The notes: generated by a model not told the origin, from the sequence alone. A stretch of 56,440 nt of DNA from UBA1412 sp964609795 (GCA_964609795.1 CAZSTC010000005.1:1-56440), one strand, 5' to 3'. Positions 25,039-34,875 are shown, counted from the stretch's first letter. A program made the numbers and translations.

Positions 25039-27658
25039 CTACAAAAAGAAAGCCACCCTCTTCTTTGATCACAATTTCGATTCCGCCTTCTTCCGAACTC
25101 AAGAAAACCTGACGCGGATATTCATCAAGATCGGTTTTTTTAGGGCGGTTCTTTTCGTGCTGAGTTTCCACGATCAAAAAGAGAGGTGAGCACCGTCTGA
25201 GGAATCCTGCCCTGAACCAATACTCATAATCCGGCACGCCACAGACAAGGACATCACAATCCAAATCCGTCTCCCGGTCCATAAGCCGCTGCTGCCCCTC
25301 AGGGTCTAAATCTGAAACAAAAAGAATCCGCTTTCCCTCTCGTTGCAGACGCAAGACCAGTGCACCCTGATCGCCGCGGCTGAAATCTTCATCTTCACTG
25401 GCGGACGGATGCAACACCTCCAAGCACCCTACTCTCTCACCTCTATCTAGTTTTTTTGGATTCTGTATTCCTGCCTCTTCTCCCTTTTGAATTCTTTGCA
25501 TATAGGGCGAACGCGTTTTCAGAGGGTTAACATATATATCCGATATCTTTATTTTTTGAGCCAGTTGAGCAGCTCCCTTTATATGCGCAGCATCCCCGTG
25601 TGTGAGGATTAAAGCATCCAATGAGCCGTTCTTCTGTGCATTTTGTTTTAGGTAAGGAATTAGGACTCGTTGCTCCAGTCTTTCGTCCCCGGTATCAATC
25701 AAATAATCTTTCTTATCCATACCATCCTGCACCAGGATGGAGCTGCCCTCACCCGCAGGGAAAACGACTACACTTGTCTGGGGAGAATTTTTTGGTGCGG
25801 AGACGAAATATACAGCCAAAATAAACACATACCCCAAACTCCAACCCCAGTTTTTCCTCTGAAAAAAGAAACCTCTAAAGAGCCCCAAAACTCCCAAATA
25901 ATAAAACACCCAGCTCACGGGATACCACCCATTGCCTCTCAAGAAAGCTCCGGGTAATCCCTCCGCGAAACTGCATATTCTCTCAACAGAATAAAGCAAC
26001 CACCAAGCCGGTATATTACAGAGTTCTGCAAAGCCTTCCCAAATAGAACCCAATATCAAAGAAGCCAGAGCCAACCCCTGAAGCGGAAAGGCCAGAATGC
26101 AGACGAACACATTCACGAATAATCCGGCGATAGGAACTAAATTAAAAAAATGGAGACTCAACGGCAATGAGCCCGCCCAGCCGGCAAGGGAGCCCCAAAT
26201 ATTTGAAAGCACAAAGAGTGCGATAAACTCTTTCAAACGCATGCTTTTGGTTACTAATGATTCAGGCAAAAACGGGTCTTTCCCGGCCCACTTCTTTCCC
26301 AATTTTTCTAAAATGGGTAATAGAAGAATCATGCTCAGAACAACTGAAAAGGATAGTTGAAAGCTGGCTTGAAAAAGCTGAACCGGATCCCAACTGAGTA
26401 TGAGAAAACATCCTGCTCCCAAAGAGTTGGTCAATTGCGATGGCCGATGAATAATTCTCCCCAACAGAACTACGCAGAGCATTAAGGCGGCCCGGTTCAC
26501 CGGAGGGTCTGCACCTGCAACTAGCGCGAATAAAACGACCGTGAGCATACATACCCCCGGCCGCCAGAAGGCAGAAATATTCAGTAGAGAGAGCAAGCCC
26601 ACAGTCATAATCGCCACCACACCGACATTGAAGCCGCTAATGGCAAAAAGATGCATCACACCCGTACGGGTAAACACCTCTTTAAACTCTGAGGGTAACG
26701 CGGTTCGCTCACCGATCGTCATCGCTTGGTACATGCCGATATAGGGGTCTTTCGGATCATACCCCACTGAAAGTATTTTGACCCAATGACCTCTCAGCAA
26801 ACCAGCGAATCGGCGAATCAGACTGGATATTCCTTTATTATATCCCTTCCAAACCCAATCTTCATTAGTGGCTGTTTTTAACTCATAATAAATCCCCTGG
26901 GATTCCAGGTATTTCTTATAATTAAAACCACCGGGCGTTTTAGCTCCAGAGGGCAGACGGATGACACCGCGGATCTCAACCAGCGCCCCTGCGGTAAAAT
27001 CCTCACTTAAAACTTTATAACAAAATGCTTTTACCGTGCCTGTAGCCTTTTGAAATTCACCCGTTTCGGAGTAGTCCCCACTCCAGCAGATCTCATTCAA
27101 TGCCAGTGATACACGGCAAATTTCATTCGTATACTCCACTCCAGCGCTCCACACTTTGGTAGATGAAATTGCAGGGCGCTCCAAAAGCTCTCCTCGCACA
27201 ATAACCATCGCCGCGGTTTTCCCCACCATTTGAGCTCGAATATCCTCTTGAGATTGAATAACGGTATTCAAACTGTGGGAAACCAAACCCCAGGTGAGCC
27301 CTGCCAAAATGCAGCAAACCGGATTTATCCAGAAGGTTTTGGGGGATGAATTGGACCAAATTCTTCCCAATACAGCACCACAGACTGATAAAAATAAAAC
27401 GGGCAGGTAGAACGAATAAACCTGCCCGATATCCAGAACATTTGCGGATTTCCATGCGAGTATTATCCCCAGAATTTGAGTTAGACTTACATAGAGAAGA
27501 GGAAACCGTTCAAACTGAAAACAAAGGCAAGAAAAAAGCGAAGAGCCACTCACACAATTCTTATCCGGAGCCATTTCATTGTGTTTTTCCAGCTCTTCTT
27601 CCATCTCCTTATTCGCTCTCTTTAGCTTTTCATTTCCATCTGGGTGGCTTTTGACCAT
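25016..27658 (-). CDS. comEC: ComEC/Rec2 DNA-uptake channel with a degenerate MBL domain
   Basis: Inner-membrane channel that carries single-stranded DNA into the cytoplasm during natural transformation, about 880 aa. After an N-terminal region with hydrophobic helices comes the competence domain with HLFAISGFNVGVVA and many membrane segments, then a C-terminal metallo-beta-lactamase-like domain. There LIDTG is kept, but the DxGQG motif reads PAGEG, the HxDxDH motif reads HGDAAH, and the HHGS motif is not visible. The start overlaps the VanZ gene by 37 bases; an ATG at 27604 would avoid overlap. No other competence genes are near. The nuclease activity of this domain is probably lost, which is inference. 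Confidence 0.87.
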   Translation of the reverse strand: MVKSHPDGNEKLKRANKEMEEELEKHNEMAPDKNCVSGSSLFSCLCFQFERFPLLYVSLTQILGIILAWKSANVLDIGQVYSFYLPVLFLSVCGAVLGRIWSNSSPKTFWINPVCCILAGLTWGLVSHSLNTVIQSQEDIRAQMVGKTAAMVIVRGELLERPAISSTKVWSAGVEYTNEICRVSLALNEICWSGDYSETGEFQKATGTVKAFCYKVLSEDFTAGALVEIRGVIRLPSGAKTPGGFNYKKYLESQGIYYELKTATNEDWVWKGYNKGISSLIRRFAGLLRGHWVKILSVGYDPKDPYIGMYQAMTIGERTALPSEFKEVFTRTGVMHLFAISGFNVGVVAIMTVGLLSLLNISAFWRPGVCMLTVVLFALVAGADPPVNRAALMLCVVLLGRIIHRPSQLTNSLGAGCFLILSWDPVQLFQASFQLSFSVVLSMILLLPILEKLGKKWAGKDPFLPESLVTKSMRLKEFIALFVLSNIWGSLAGWAGSLPLSLHFFNLVPIAGLFVNVFVCILAFPLQGLALASLILGSIWEGFAELCNIPAWWLLYSVERICSFAEGLPGAFLRGNGWYPVSWVFYYLGVLGLFRGFFFQRKNWGWSLGYVFILAVYFVSAPKNSPQTSVVVFPAGEGSSILVQDGMDKKDYLIDTGDERLEQRVLIPYLKQNAQKNGSLDALILTHGDAAHIKGAAQLAQKIKISDIYVNPLKTRSPYMQRIQKGEEAGIQNPKKLDRGERVGCLEVLHPSASEDEDFSRGDQGALVLRLQREGKRILFVSDLDPEGQQRLMDRETDLDCDVLVCGVPDYEYWFRAGFLRRCSPLFLIVETQHEKNRPKKTDLDEYPRQVFLSSEEGGIEIVIKEEGGFLFVGEDQYEF

Positions 27659-28173
27659 TGAGGCACTTGAGAAGCCCCCGATTCCGACGATTTGAAGGAT
27701 TTATTTTTTGAAATTCCTCTCTTGAAATAACTCAACACCCACATGGCACTTAAACCCATTAAGACCCCAAAAGAATCAATCATTACATCCACTGGGCTAC
27801 CGTAACGCTCAGATGTAAAAGACTGATGAAATTCATCGCTTATCGCATATCCGACACAAATGAGAAAAGTTAATAATGCCATGCGGAAAGACCAGATGCG
27901 CTTCCACCCGACCAAACCGGAACGCAAAAAACCAAAAAAGACCAGAGCCGCCAGAATCCCGTACTCAGTTAAATGACAAGCCTTCCTCAGAATAAAAATA
28001 GTCTTCGCCAACTGTTCCCAGGAGAGCGTGGGGAAATTTTCGTGCAGAAACGTCATGACTCGCTGGCTGGTTGCCTTGCCTCCCACATCATCTGTGCTGC
28101 CCCAAAAAATAAGGACACACCAAATAACGGCTGGCAACCATCCCTTGAACTGCGCGTAAAAAAACCGTTTCAT
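27622..28173 (-). CDS. VanZ-like membrane protein
   Basis: A 183-aa membrane protein with four hydrophobic helices and the VanZ-family hallmarks: IFWGSTDDV, RKACHLTEYGILAAL, and SDEFHQSFTSERYGSPVDVMIDSFG split across the middle. VanZ-type proteins are linked to glycopeptide or lipoglycopeptide tolerance in some bacteria, but most members have no known role. Start set at the ATG 28173; a TTG three codons upstream is in frame. It sits between an ETF-QO-like flavoprotein and comEC on the same strand. Confidence 0.85.
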   Translation of the reverse strand: MKRFFYAQFKGWLPAVIWCVLIFWGSTDDVGGKATSQRVMTFLHENFPTLSWEQLAKTIFILRKACHLTEYGILAALVFFGFLRSGLVGWKRIWSFRMALLTFLICVGYAISDEFHQSFTSERYGSPVDVMIDSFGVLMGLSAMWVLSYFKRGISKNKSFKSSESGASQVPQWSKATQMEMKS

Positions 28174-28190
28174 TTCGAGCAACGCAGAGA

Positions 28191-30032
28191 TTAGTTCTCA
28201 GCTGAGTGAAGTCCACCGGATCCGGCATTGAACGTCAGATGCGGGCATGTCCAAGAGCAGGCGCCACAGTGAATGCACTTTTCCCGGTCAAAGGCCGGTA
28301 ATCCCGATTCCCCGGGGTAAATCGCCTGACCTGAGCAAATCTCTATGCACGCTTTGGAATCACACGCTTTGCAAATCTCTTCGCTTTCAAACACGACATG
28401 GTTGGAATACCCCGAGGCTGCTTGAACTTTCCCTCCCAGAAGCAAAGCATCCTGATGAGAGATGAGCAGCTTTCCATCATATTCAATGGGAGGCCATCCG
28501 GTTTTTTCCATCAGCACATCGTTGGAGTACACCCCCTTGGCTGCACAGTCCTTGCGTATCTGCTCCACCTCTTCAGGCGTCAGCTTCCCTTTGAAATATT
28601 CAGCCGTCCTGGGCAACCGATCCCAGGTTTTCTTGTGAGTTCCCGGAATATGGAATAAGCCCTTGGAAAAGCCGGTCAAGGCCATGCCCAATAGGCCGGA
28701 TATCATCCCCCGATGGAATCCATCTCTGGATTTCTCTGCAACCCGAGACTCCGAATCCCTGTGGCTTGCCCGGCGGCGCTTTAAATAAGTAGCTTCAAGA
28801 TTTTCGCGGGTAAATTCTTTACCCTCTTTCATCAGCTCTGCAACCGCCTCCCCCAGATGAGTCCCTGTTTCCCAGGCCTCATCAACACCAGAACCAGTCA
28901 ATACATTAGTAGAGCCGCTTCCTTCTCCAATTCGAGCAAATCCATCTCCGACCAAATAAGGTTCTCCCCGACGGCCGGATTCCTGAAGCGTCTTAGCTCC
29001 CCAGGAACGCAGCGCAGAACCTTTAAGATACTGCCATAAATAGGGATGCTGCATCCAATACTGCATGTAGCGATAGGCAGCGCGAACCGGATTATCCAGC
29101 CAGGTAGGAACAAAAATCCCGAGAGACGCCACCTTTTCCGGATGCACATACATGAAGCCGAAAATCTCCGGCTCCGGATACCCAAACGTATGAAAAACCA
29201 TTCCCGGTTTGAGCGGCGTATCTTCAGGTAAATTCACCACCATCTTCATGCCAATGGCATAATCGTTCTGCTCATGACCTTCAGGCAATCCGATGGCTTC
29301 ATTTAACTGTCTGCCGACGGCTCCAACGGGGCCGTCGCCGATTACCGTCAAGGCCGCCTCTACCTCCATTCCAGGCATGAACCCATCCGAAGGATTACCC
29401 TTCAAATCCACTCCCTGATCTACCAGCTGGACACCAACTACTTTGCCCTCTTTTATAATAGCCTTTTCCACAGGAGTCCCGGGCCAGATTTGAATAAAGC
29501 CGCTTCCCATTACCTGGGCTGAAACCCATTGGTTAAATTGTCCGATGGAAAGAGTAACTCCTCCATCCTTTCGCAAAAACGGAGGAATCCAAGGCAATGC
29601 AAAAGCATAGTTCTGATACCAGGGCAAAACCGCCTTGAAGGTTTTCAGAAACATATCCCCAAGTTTAAACAGGCAGGAGCGCCGGCTGGCTCCATGTGGA
29701 TCAAGCAGGTATAACACCTTTTCCTCCGACACTTCGGCAACCATTGGTATTTGAAAAAGCTCTTCACTGGGAATGCTCTCACGTATCGATCTTGCATCCG
29801 AAACTACTCCCGAAACACCTGAAGATGTGTCATCTGCACGTTCATAGCAAATCACCTGAGGAGGCATTCCTGGCGCAACTTTGCTCTCCAATGCCGGTGT
29901 GCCATCCTCATTCAGCATTCGCTTGTTGAGCGTGCTCAAAAAACCGCCCATTGCCGGGCCGAAACCGACACAAACAATGTCGGCGTTCAGCTTCTGGCGT
30001 TCCACCTTTTGATCTAATTCCTGGTTTTGCAT
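28191..30032 (-). CDS. ETF-QO-like flavoprotein with ferredoxin domain
   Basis: A 613-aa FAD-dependent oxidoreductase. The N-terminus has a Rossmann-like VCVGFGPAMGGFLS (the dinucleotide-binding motif is slightly atypical), the body resembles electron-transfer-flavoprotein:quinone oxidoreductases (GeranylgeranylReductase/FixC group), and the C-terminus has eight cysteines: four in CKACDSKACIEIC and four in CIHCGACSWTC. ETF-QO needs four cysteines for one [4Fe-4S] cluster, so two clusters may be present. It would pass electrons to quinone. No etfAB genes are in the window. It overlaps parA by 19 bases, and its reading frame opens inside parA. Confidence 0.8.
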   Translation of the reverse strand: MQNQELDQKVERQKLNADIVCVGFGPAMGGFLSTLNKRMLNEDGTPALESKVAPGMPPQVICYERADDTSSGVSGVVSDARSIRESIPSEELFQIPMVAEVSEEKVLYLLDPHGASRRSCLFKLGDMFLKTFKAVLPWYQNYAFALPWIPPFLRKDGGVTLSIGQFNQWVSAQVMGSGFIQIWPGTPVEKAIIKEGKVVGVQLVDQGVDLKGNPSDGFMPGMEVEAALTVIGDGPVGAVGRQLNEAIGLPEGHEQNDYAIGMKMVVNLPEDTPLKPGMVFHTFGYPEPEIFGFMYVHPEKVASLGIFVPTWLDNPVRAAYRYMQYWMQHPYLWQYLKGSALRSWGAKTLQESGRRGEPYLVGDGFARIGEGSGSTNVLTGSGVDEAWETGTHLGEAVAELMKEGKEFTRENLEATYLKRRRASHRDSESRVAEKSRDGFHRGMISGLLGMALTGFSKGLFHIPGTHKKTWDRLPRTAEYFKGKLTPEEVEQIRKDCAAKGVYSNDVLMEKTGWPPIEYDGKLLISHQDALLLGGKVQAASGYSNHVVFESEEICKACDSKACIEICSGQAIYPGESGLPAFDREKCIHCGACSWTCPHLTFNAGSGGLHSAEN

Positions 30033-30814
30033 TTTTTGATTTTTAGTTTAGATAACACCTCTTCAGCCAATACACTGTATGCAGAGGTCCCCGCACTGTA
30101 GGCGTCATAATACATCACGGGTTTGCCAAAACTGGGGGCTTCAGCTAGACGGACAGCGCGCGGAATCAGCGTCTCAAATACCTTTTCCCCAAAATACTCC
30201 CGCACATCCGCCACCACCTGTTGCGAAAGACGGGTGCGCCCATCGAACATAGTCATCAGCACACCCAAAAGCTCCAGCTTGCAACTCTCCTCGCTCTCGC
30301 AAATCTGGTTGAATATCCGCATAATCATGGAAACACCTTCCAAGGCGTAATACTCGCATTGTAGAGGAATGAGCAACCAGCGAGCGGCGACGAACGCGTT
30401 GAGCGTAAGCACCGAAAGAGAGGGCGGACAATCAATCACAATAATGTCGAAATTCGCTTGGGACAACACCGGCTCCAGAGCATCCTTAAGGCGAGTCAAA
30501 TGATTCCCAGGCATGCGAGGAAACTCAATATCCGCCCCACACAAATCCAAACCTCCGGGGATCAGCCAAAGGTCCTTCCAAGGTGTTTCGACTATATAAT
30601 CGGCTAATTTTTCTTCTCCCAGCAAAGCCAGGTAGGAATTTTTCCCTTCAATCTTCTCCACTCCCACTCCGCTCGTAGCATTGGCCTGAGGATCCAAATC
30701 CAGGAGCAAGGTTTTCTTGCCGATAGCCGCTAAAGCTGCTGCAAGGTTGACAGAGGTAGTCGTCTTGCCAACTCCCCCTTTTTGGTTAGCAATCGCAATG
30801 ACAATAGCAGACAT
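30014..30814 (-). CDS. ParA/Soj-family ATPase
   Basis: P-loop ATPase (266 aa) of the ParA/MinD superfamily with deviant Walker A KGGVGKTTTSVNLA, LLDLDPQANATSG and IIVIDCPPSLSVLTLNA. Such proteins position chromosomes, plasmids or large complexes by ATP-dependent DNA binding. There is no parB gene next to it, unlike the usual soj-spo0J pair, so the chromosome-partition assignment is uncertain. It overlaps the ETF-QO-like gene by 19 bases, and a YycJ-type metallohydrolase gene ends 36 bases upstream. Confidence 0.88.
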   Translation of the reverse strand: MSAIVIAIANQKGGVGKTTTSVNLAAALAAIGKKTLLLDLDPQANATSGVGVEKIEGKNSYLALLGEEKLADYIVETPWKDLWLIPGGLDLCGADIEFPRMPGNHLTRLKDALEPVLSQANFDIIVIDCPPSLSVLTLNAFVAARWLLIPLQCEYYALEGVSMIMRIFNQICESEESCKLELLGVLMTMFDGRTRLSQQVVADVREYFGEKVFETLIPRAVRLAEAPSFGKPVMYYDAYSAGTSAYSVLAEEVLSKLKIKKCKTRN

Positions 30815-30850
30815 CGTTTCGCCTTTGTTGTTTCATTTGTTAATTATTAT

Positions 30851-31654
30851 TCAGGCACTAAAGCCTTCAGGCAGTATCCGTGTGATTGATTCTTGCGAGG
30901 AAACGCGGATACAGACATCCTTGCCTCCGACAGCCTGATTCACTTGATTCAAGGCAATCTCAGGGCGATTGCAATCCTGGCTCAAGTGTCCCAATACCAG
31001 CTCTTTAAGTCCAGTGGAAACAATCTCCTCAAGAAAACGGGCAGAGTCCTCATTGGATAAATGCCCGGAGTTGCTCATAATCCGCTGCTTCAATGCCCAG
31101 GAGCGAGAGGATTCCCTTAAAAGAGTGATATCGTGGTTGGATTCAAAAAGAAGCCCATGAACTCCCTTTAACCTCTCTCTGACTAAAGAAGTGACCTTGC
31201 CCAAATCCGTCACGTGCCCCAACCGGATTCCCCCAACCTGAAAGGAGAAGCCGACCGGATCGCTGGTATCGTGAGGAACTTGAAATGTGTTGACCTCAAT
31301 ATTGCCGATCTCAAACGTATCTCCCGTCGCAAAAATCTTAAATTCCGGTATTTGTTTCGGCTGGGGACCTTGCTGCAAAATTGCGCACAGGTCTTTTTGA
31401 GTAAGTCGGTTTGAGTAGACAGGAACTTTGTACAGTTGACAAAAACGGCTTACGCCGCAGATGTGATCTGTATGACTGTGAGAAATCAGGATACCGCTCA
31501 CACGTTCCGGGTCTTTACCTGCGGCCTCAATGCGTTTCTGCAATTGTTTGCAGGAAAAACCTCCATCCACAAGGAGGCACGTATCCCCATACTCCAGCCA
31601 TGTGCAATTGCCCCTGGAGCCGCTGCCTAAATTTATAAACTCGACAGGCTTCAA
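30851..31654 (-). CDS. YycJ-like metallo-beta-lactamase fold hydrolase
   Basis: A 267-aa cytoplasmic metallohydrolase with the HxHxDH signature ISHSHTDHICG, and downstream metal ligands in LLFESNHD and LGHLSQDC. The N-terminal FINLGSGSRGNCTWLE is characteristic of the YycJ/WalJ group, which has been linked to DNA mismatch repair and to cell wall-DNA coordination in Firmicutes. The start is a TTG at 31654. It lies between the RNase G gene and parA on the same strand. The exact role here is unknown. Confidence 0.87.
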   Translation of the reverse strand: MKPVEFINLGSGSRGNCTWLEYGDTCLLVDGGFSCKQLQKRIEAAGKDPERVSGILISHSHTDHICGVSRFCQLYKVPVYSNRLTQKDLCAILQQGPQPKQIPEFKIFATGDTFEIGNIEVNTFQVPHDTSDPVGFSFQVGGIRLGHVTDLGKVTSLVRERLKGVHGLLFESNHDITLLRESSRSWALKQRIMSNSGHLSNEDSARFLEEIVSTGLKELVLGHLSQDCNRPEIALNQVNQAVGGKDVCIRVSSQESITRILPEGFSA

Positions 31655-31679
31655 ATTATCCTATGCCTCTCTACAATTC

Positions 31680-33605
31680 TCAAACTCCGGTGTGTTCCAG
31701 TTCTTCGTTTGTTAAAGAGTTATATATCTTGAATTCTTCTGCGTGGAAGGCCGGGTCCGCTCTGAAGGAGAGCTTCCCATAATACTTCTTCTCCATATCA
31801 ATCAGGAGTTGCTCGTCTTCCGTGCGAAGCCGGTCCAGTACCAAGGGATGGACCACCACTTTCAGCTGGAAGTCCGATTCATCGCGGCCTCTCCTGCGGA
31901 AAATCTCCGACAGCTTTCTCTGAATCTCAACCGACATGGTCAGTGCCGATTTTACCATTCCACGGCCCTTGCAATATTTGCAGTCGTCATAAACGGCTTC
32001 CAAAACAGATTCCGTATGGCGTTGCCGGGTCATTTCCATCAAGCCCAATGAAGAAATGGGCAAAATATGTGTTCTGGCCCGATCCCGACGCAAACCTTCC
32101 TTCATCTTGTTATAGACAGCCTGGCGATCCCGCTGCATCTTCATATCGATAAAATCCAGAATGATAAGTCCGCCTATATTGCGCAAACGCAGCTGGCGGC
32201 AAATCTCTTCTGCCGCTTCAAGATTGACCCGCAAGATAGTAGACTCATGATGATCGGATCCCTGCTTGTGTCCGCCCGAATTGACATCGATGGCTACCAG
32301 CGCCTCGGTCTCATCAATTACAATATAACCACCGGATTTCAGATAAACTCTCCGTGCAAAAGCACTGCTGATCTGGCGAGTAATATTGAATCGATCAAAA
32401 ATAGGCTGAGAGTCTGCGTAAAGCTTCACCTTAAAGGCCGAACGCTTCGAAATTCTGGAGATTACTTCTTTGGCCCGATCACATTCTCTCTGATTGTCTA
32501 TGACGATTCTCTCCACTCCTTCGGTCAGAAAATCGCGAGTCATCCGCCCAATCAAATCAGGCTCCTGGAACACACAGCTCGGAGTGCTGCTACTGCGAAT
32601 ACTCTCTTGAACCTGTCTCCATTCCCCCAAAAGGATTGCCAAATCACGAATGAAATAGCGCTTTTGCTGTTCCTCTCCCGCCGTACGGATAATGACACCC
32701 ATTCCTTCGGGCAAATCCAACTCTCTTAAAATTTTCTTCAGCCGCTCTCTTTCCGCCGGACTATCGATCTTCCGGGAAATACCACTTTGATCTGAATTGG
32801 GCAACAAAACCAGAAACTTGCCCGGCAAAGAAATATTCGTAGTAACCCGCGGTCCCTTGGTGCCGATAGCTCCTTTAGTGACTTGCACCACAATCTCTGA
32901 GCCAATCGGATACAGCTTAGGGATGTCATTTTGCGTGATTCTCGGCTTTTCTTTGCGGCGCGGCGAGCGTTCCACAACCTCGATTGAAGAATCAAAGTTA
33001 TTAGGGATAATATCCCAATAATGGAGAAATGCGTTCCGATCAAAGCCGATATCCACAAAGGCTGCCTTTAGCCCATCTTCCAAGTTCTGCACACGCCCTT
33101 TGTAGATAGAACCGACCAAACGCTCATCGTCCGATCGTTCAATCGTGAAATCTTCCAAGCGTCCGTTTTCCAGCACAGCCACGCGTGTCTCCAGGGACTC
33201 CGCATTAATGATGATCTCTTTGTGAGACGTCGGCACGGGCCCCATCATTCGCTGAAACGTCTCTATCATCTTGTTGGCTACGCCTTTAACGGATTCAACG
33301 AAGTTTCGGGGTTTGGGTTCCGGCAACGGAACAGGCTTGTATGGTTCTTTGGCAGGTTTCTTGCGCGGTGCGGGTGCGGGTGCCGGCGGCTCCTCTTTAA
33401 CCCCAGCGGACTTATTTTCCGCTTTCAAAATTTCAGCCTCATGCCGCGCGTCAAAGACTGTATCCGACACCATCTCTCTCTCAGGATCATCCAGTTGATT
33501 CAACGCCAATGGACCTACATTCTTAGGTGGCTTACCTGAGGAAGAGGGTTTAAAACGCATAGACGTTTTTCTTTTTTGTGAAAAGGTTTTCTTATTTGCA
33601 TTCAT
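31680..33605 (-). CDS. rng: ribonuclease E/G family
   Basis: Endoribonuclease for rRNA and mRNA processing. The 641-aa protein has an N-terminal disordered, Lys/Pro-rich extension of about 120 residues not found in E. coli RNase G. Then come the S1 RNA-binding domain (GSIYKGRVQNLEDGLKAAFV), the catalytic core with metal-binding Asp in VAIDVNSGG and LIILDFIDM, and the zinc-link CKYCKGRG. The latter four are standard RNase E/G features. It starts 11 bases after rodA, at the end of the rod-shape cluster. Confidence 0.93.
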   Translation of the reverse strand: MNANKKTFSQKRKTSMRFKPSSSGKPPKNVGPLALNQLDDPEREMVSDTVFDARHEAEILKAENKSAGVKEEPPAPAPAPRKKPAKEPYKPVPLPEPKPRNFVESVKGVANKMIETFQRMMGPVPTSHKEIIINAESLETRVAVLENGRLEDFTIERSDDERLVGSIYKGRVQNLEDGLKAAFVDIGFDRNAFLHYWDIIPNNFDSSIEVVERSPRRKEKPRITQNDIPKLYPIGSEIVVQVTKGAIGTKGPRVTTNISLPGKFLVLLPNSDQSGISRKIDSPAERERLKKILRELDLPEGMGVIIRTAGEEQQKRYFIRDLAILLGEWRQVQESIRSSSTPSCVFQEPDLIGRMTRDFLTEGVERIVIDNQRECDRAKEVISRISKRSAFKVKLYADSQPIFDRFNITRQISSAFARRVYLKSGGYIVIDETEALVAIDVNSGGHKQGSDHHESTILRVNLEAAEEICRQLRLRNIGGLIILDFIDMKMQRDRQAVYNKMKEGLRRDRARTHILPISSLGLMEMTRQRHTESVLEAVYDDCKYCKGRGMVKSALTMSVEIQRKLSEIFRRRGRDESDFQLKVVVHPLVLDRLRTEDEQLLIDMEKKYYGKLSFRADPAFHAEEFKIYNSLTNEELEHTGV

Positions 33606-33615
33606 TATACTTTAA

Positions 33616-34875
33616 TTAATAATTTTTTCTATAAAGATAAACATTTTGTAATATCCCTAACGCCAGCAGGGTACAGATCACCGATGAGCCCCCATAGCTA
33701 AGCAGGGGCAAAGGAATTCCCGTGACTGGAATCAAGCGAATATTCATTCCTATGTTAATCATGACATGTGTAAAAAGTAGGGCAACAACCCCTACGGCCA
33801 ATAGCCTGCCCAAACGCTCTCGCGCCTGGCTGGCAGTGCGGATTCCCGCAAAAAATATCACTCCATAAAGGCCGACAACGAGCGTACTTCCCAGGAAGCC
33901 GCCCTCTTCGGCAATTACAGAAAAGATAAAATCATTATGCGCCACGGGTCTGGGCAAAAAACCCAGTGACGTTTGTGTTCCTTGCATCCACCCCTTACCC
34001 TTTAATCCTCCGCTGCCCACCGAAATCAGTGCCTGATCAATGTTATAGGAGTCGGTACGTTGCATCTGTTCCAATCTTTTCCGTTCTTCAGGGGGAGTAT
34101 CCTGGCTCACATAACTTTGGTTGAAATAAACCAATAGGCGTCGTCTCTGATAATCTTCCAGAGGCAGACGCCAGCCATCCGGTGCAAAGACTACATCCAC
34201 GAATAGGAGCGTAACCAGCAAAAAACCAGCCCCAGCGACACGCTTCATATAGCGAAGGGGAACCCCGGCCATAAACATCATCAACAGCCCAGTTGAAACA
34301 AACGCCAACGAGGAACCCAAATCCGGCTCTACCAGAACCAATAGGAAAGGCAGGGCCATCATTCCAAGGGTCTTGAGGAAAACATTATACATTCTCAGTT
34401 CATCCTTGGGACGTTCTAAAAAATGGGCCATGGCAAAAATAAAAGCCAGCTTTGCGAACTCAGAAGGTTGAAATTGAAAGAGTCCCAGGTCAAACCAGCG
34501 GCGAGCGCCAAATCTCAAACTCCCAATATGCGGAATCATGACCAAAACCAGCATTGCAATTGCCAACCAATAAGCAAGGAGAGAAAACCGGCAGAATATT
34601 TTGTAATCCACAATACAAATTCCCGCCGCCATGGCTGAGCCCAGCAAGTACCAGATTCCCTGCCGGAAACCGTAGGAGCGGTACCAGCTCACATCCGTTT
34701 CGGCCCCGACTCGAGCACTGACGATAGACAAGATTCCGATGATCATCAGACAAATTGTCGCTGCCAACAAAAGCCAGTCGAAGCGAAATTCTGAGCGAAC
34801 AGACGCGGTTAGAGGGCGTTCGATGGTCTCAATTTTCGACGGGTGAGGAGTCAGTTCTGTATTTATTCCACTCAA
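33616..34875 (-). CDS. rodA: RodA peptidoglycan polymerase
   Basis: SEDS-family glycosyltransferase that polymerises peptidoglycan during lateral growth, working with PBP2 and MreBCD. The protein is about 419 aa with around ten membrane helices and conserved motifs GSLRFGARRWFDLGLFQFQPSE, LVEPDLGSSL, SVIAEEGGFLG and PLPLLSYGGSS. The start is set at a TTG (34875) that overlaps the mrdA stop in a TTGA tetranucleotide, with an AAAGG seven bases upstream; the frame is open a further 24 codons inside mrdA. The RNase G gene follows after 10 bases. Confidence 0.93.
   Translation of the reverse strand: MSGINTELTPHPSKIETIERPLTASVRSEFRFDWLLLAATICLMIIGILSIVSARVGAETDVSWYRSYGFRQGIWYLLGSAMAAGICIVDYKIFCRFSLLAYWLAIAMLVLVMIPHIGSLRFGARRWFDLGLFQFQPSEFAKLAFIFAMAHFLERPKDELRMYNVFLKTLGMMALPFLLVLVEPDLGSSLAFVSTGLLMMFMAGVPLRYMKRVAGAGFLLVTLLFVDVVFAPDGWRLPLEDYQRRRLLVYFNQSYVSQDTPPEERKRLEQMQRTDSYNIDQALISVGSGGLKGKGWMQGTQTSLGFLPRPVAHNDFIFSVIAEEGGFLGSTLVVGLYGVIFFAGIRTASQARERLGRLLAVGVVALLFTHVMINIGMNIRLIPVTGIPLPLLSYGGSSVICTLLALGILQNVYLYRKNY

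Noticed and set aside
32067..32729. 220-codon plus frame inside the RNase E/G gene
   Set aside because: It is antisense to the S1 and catalytic region of RNase E/G; no family features.
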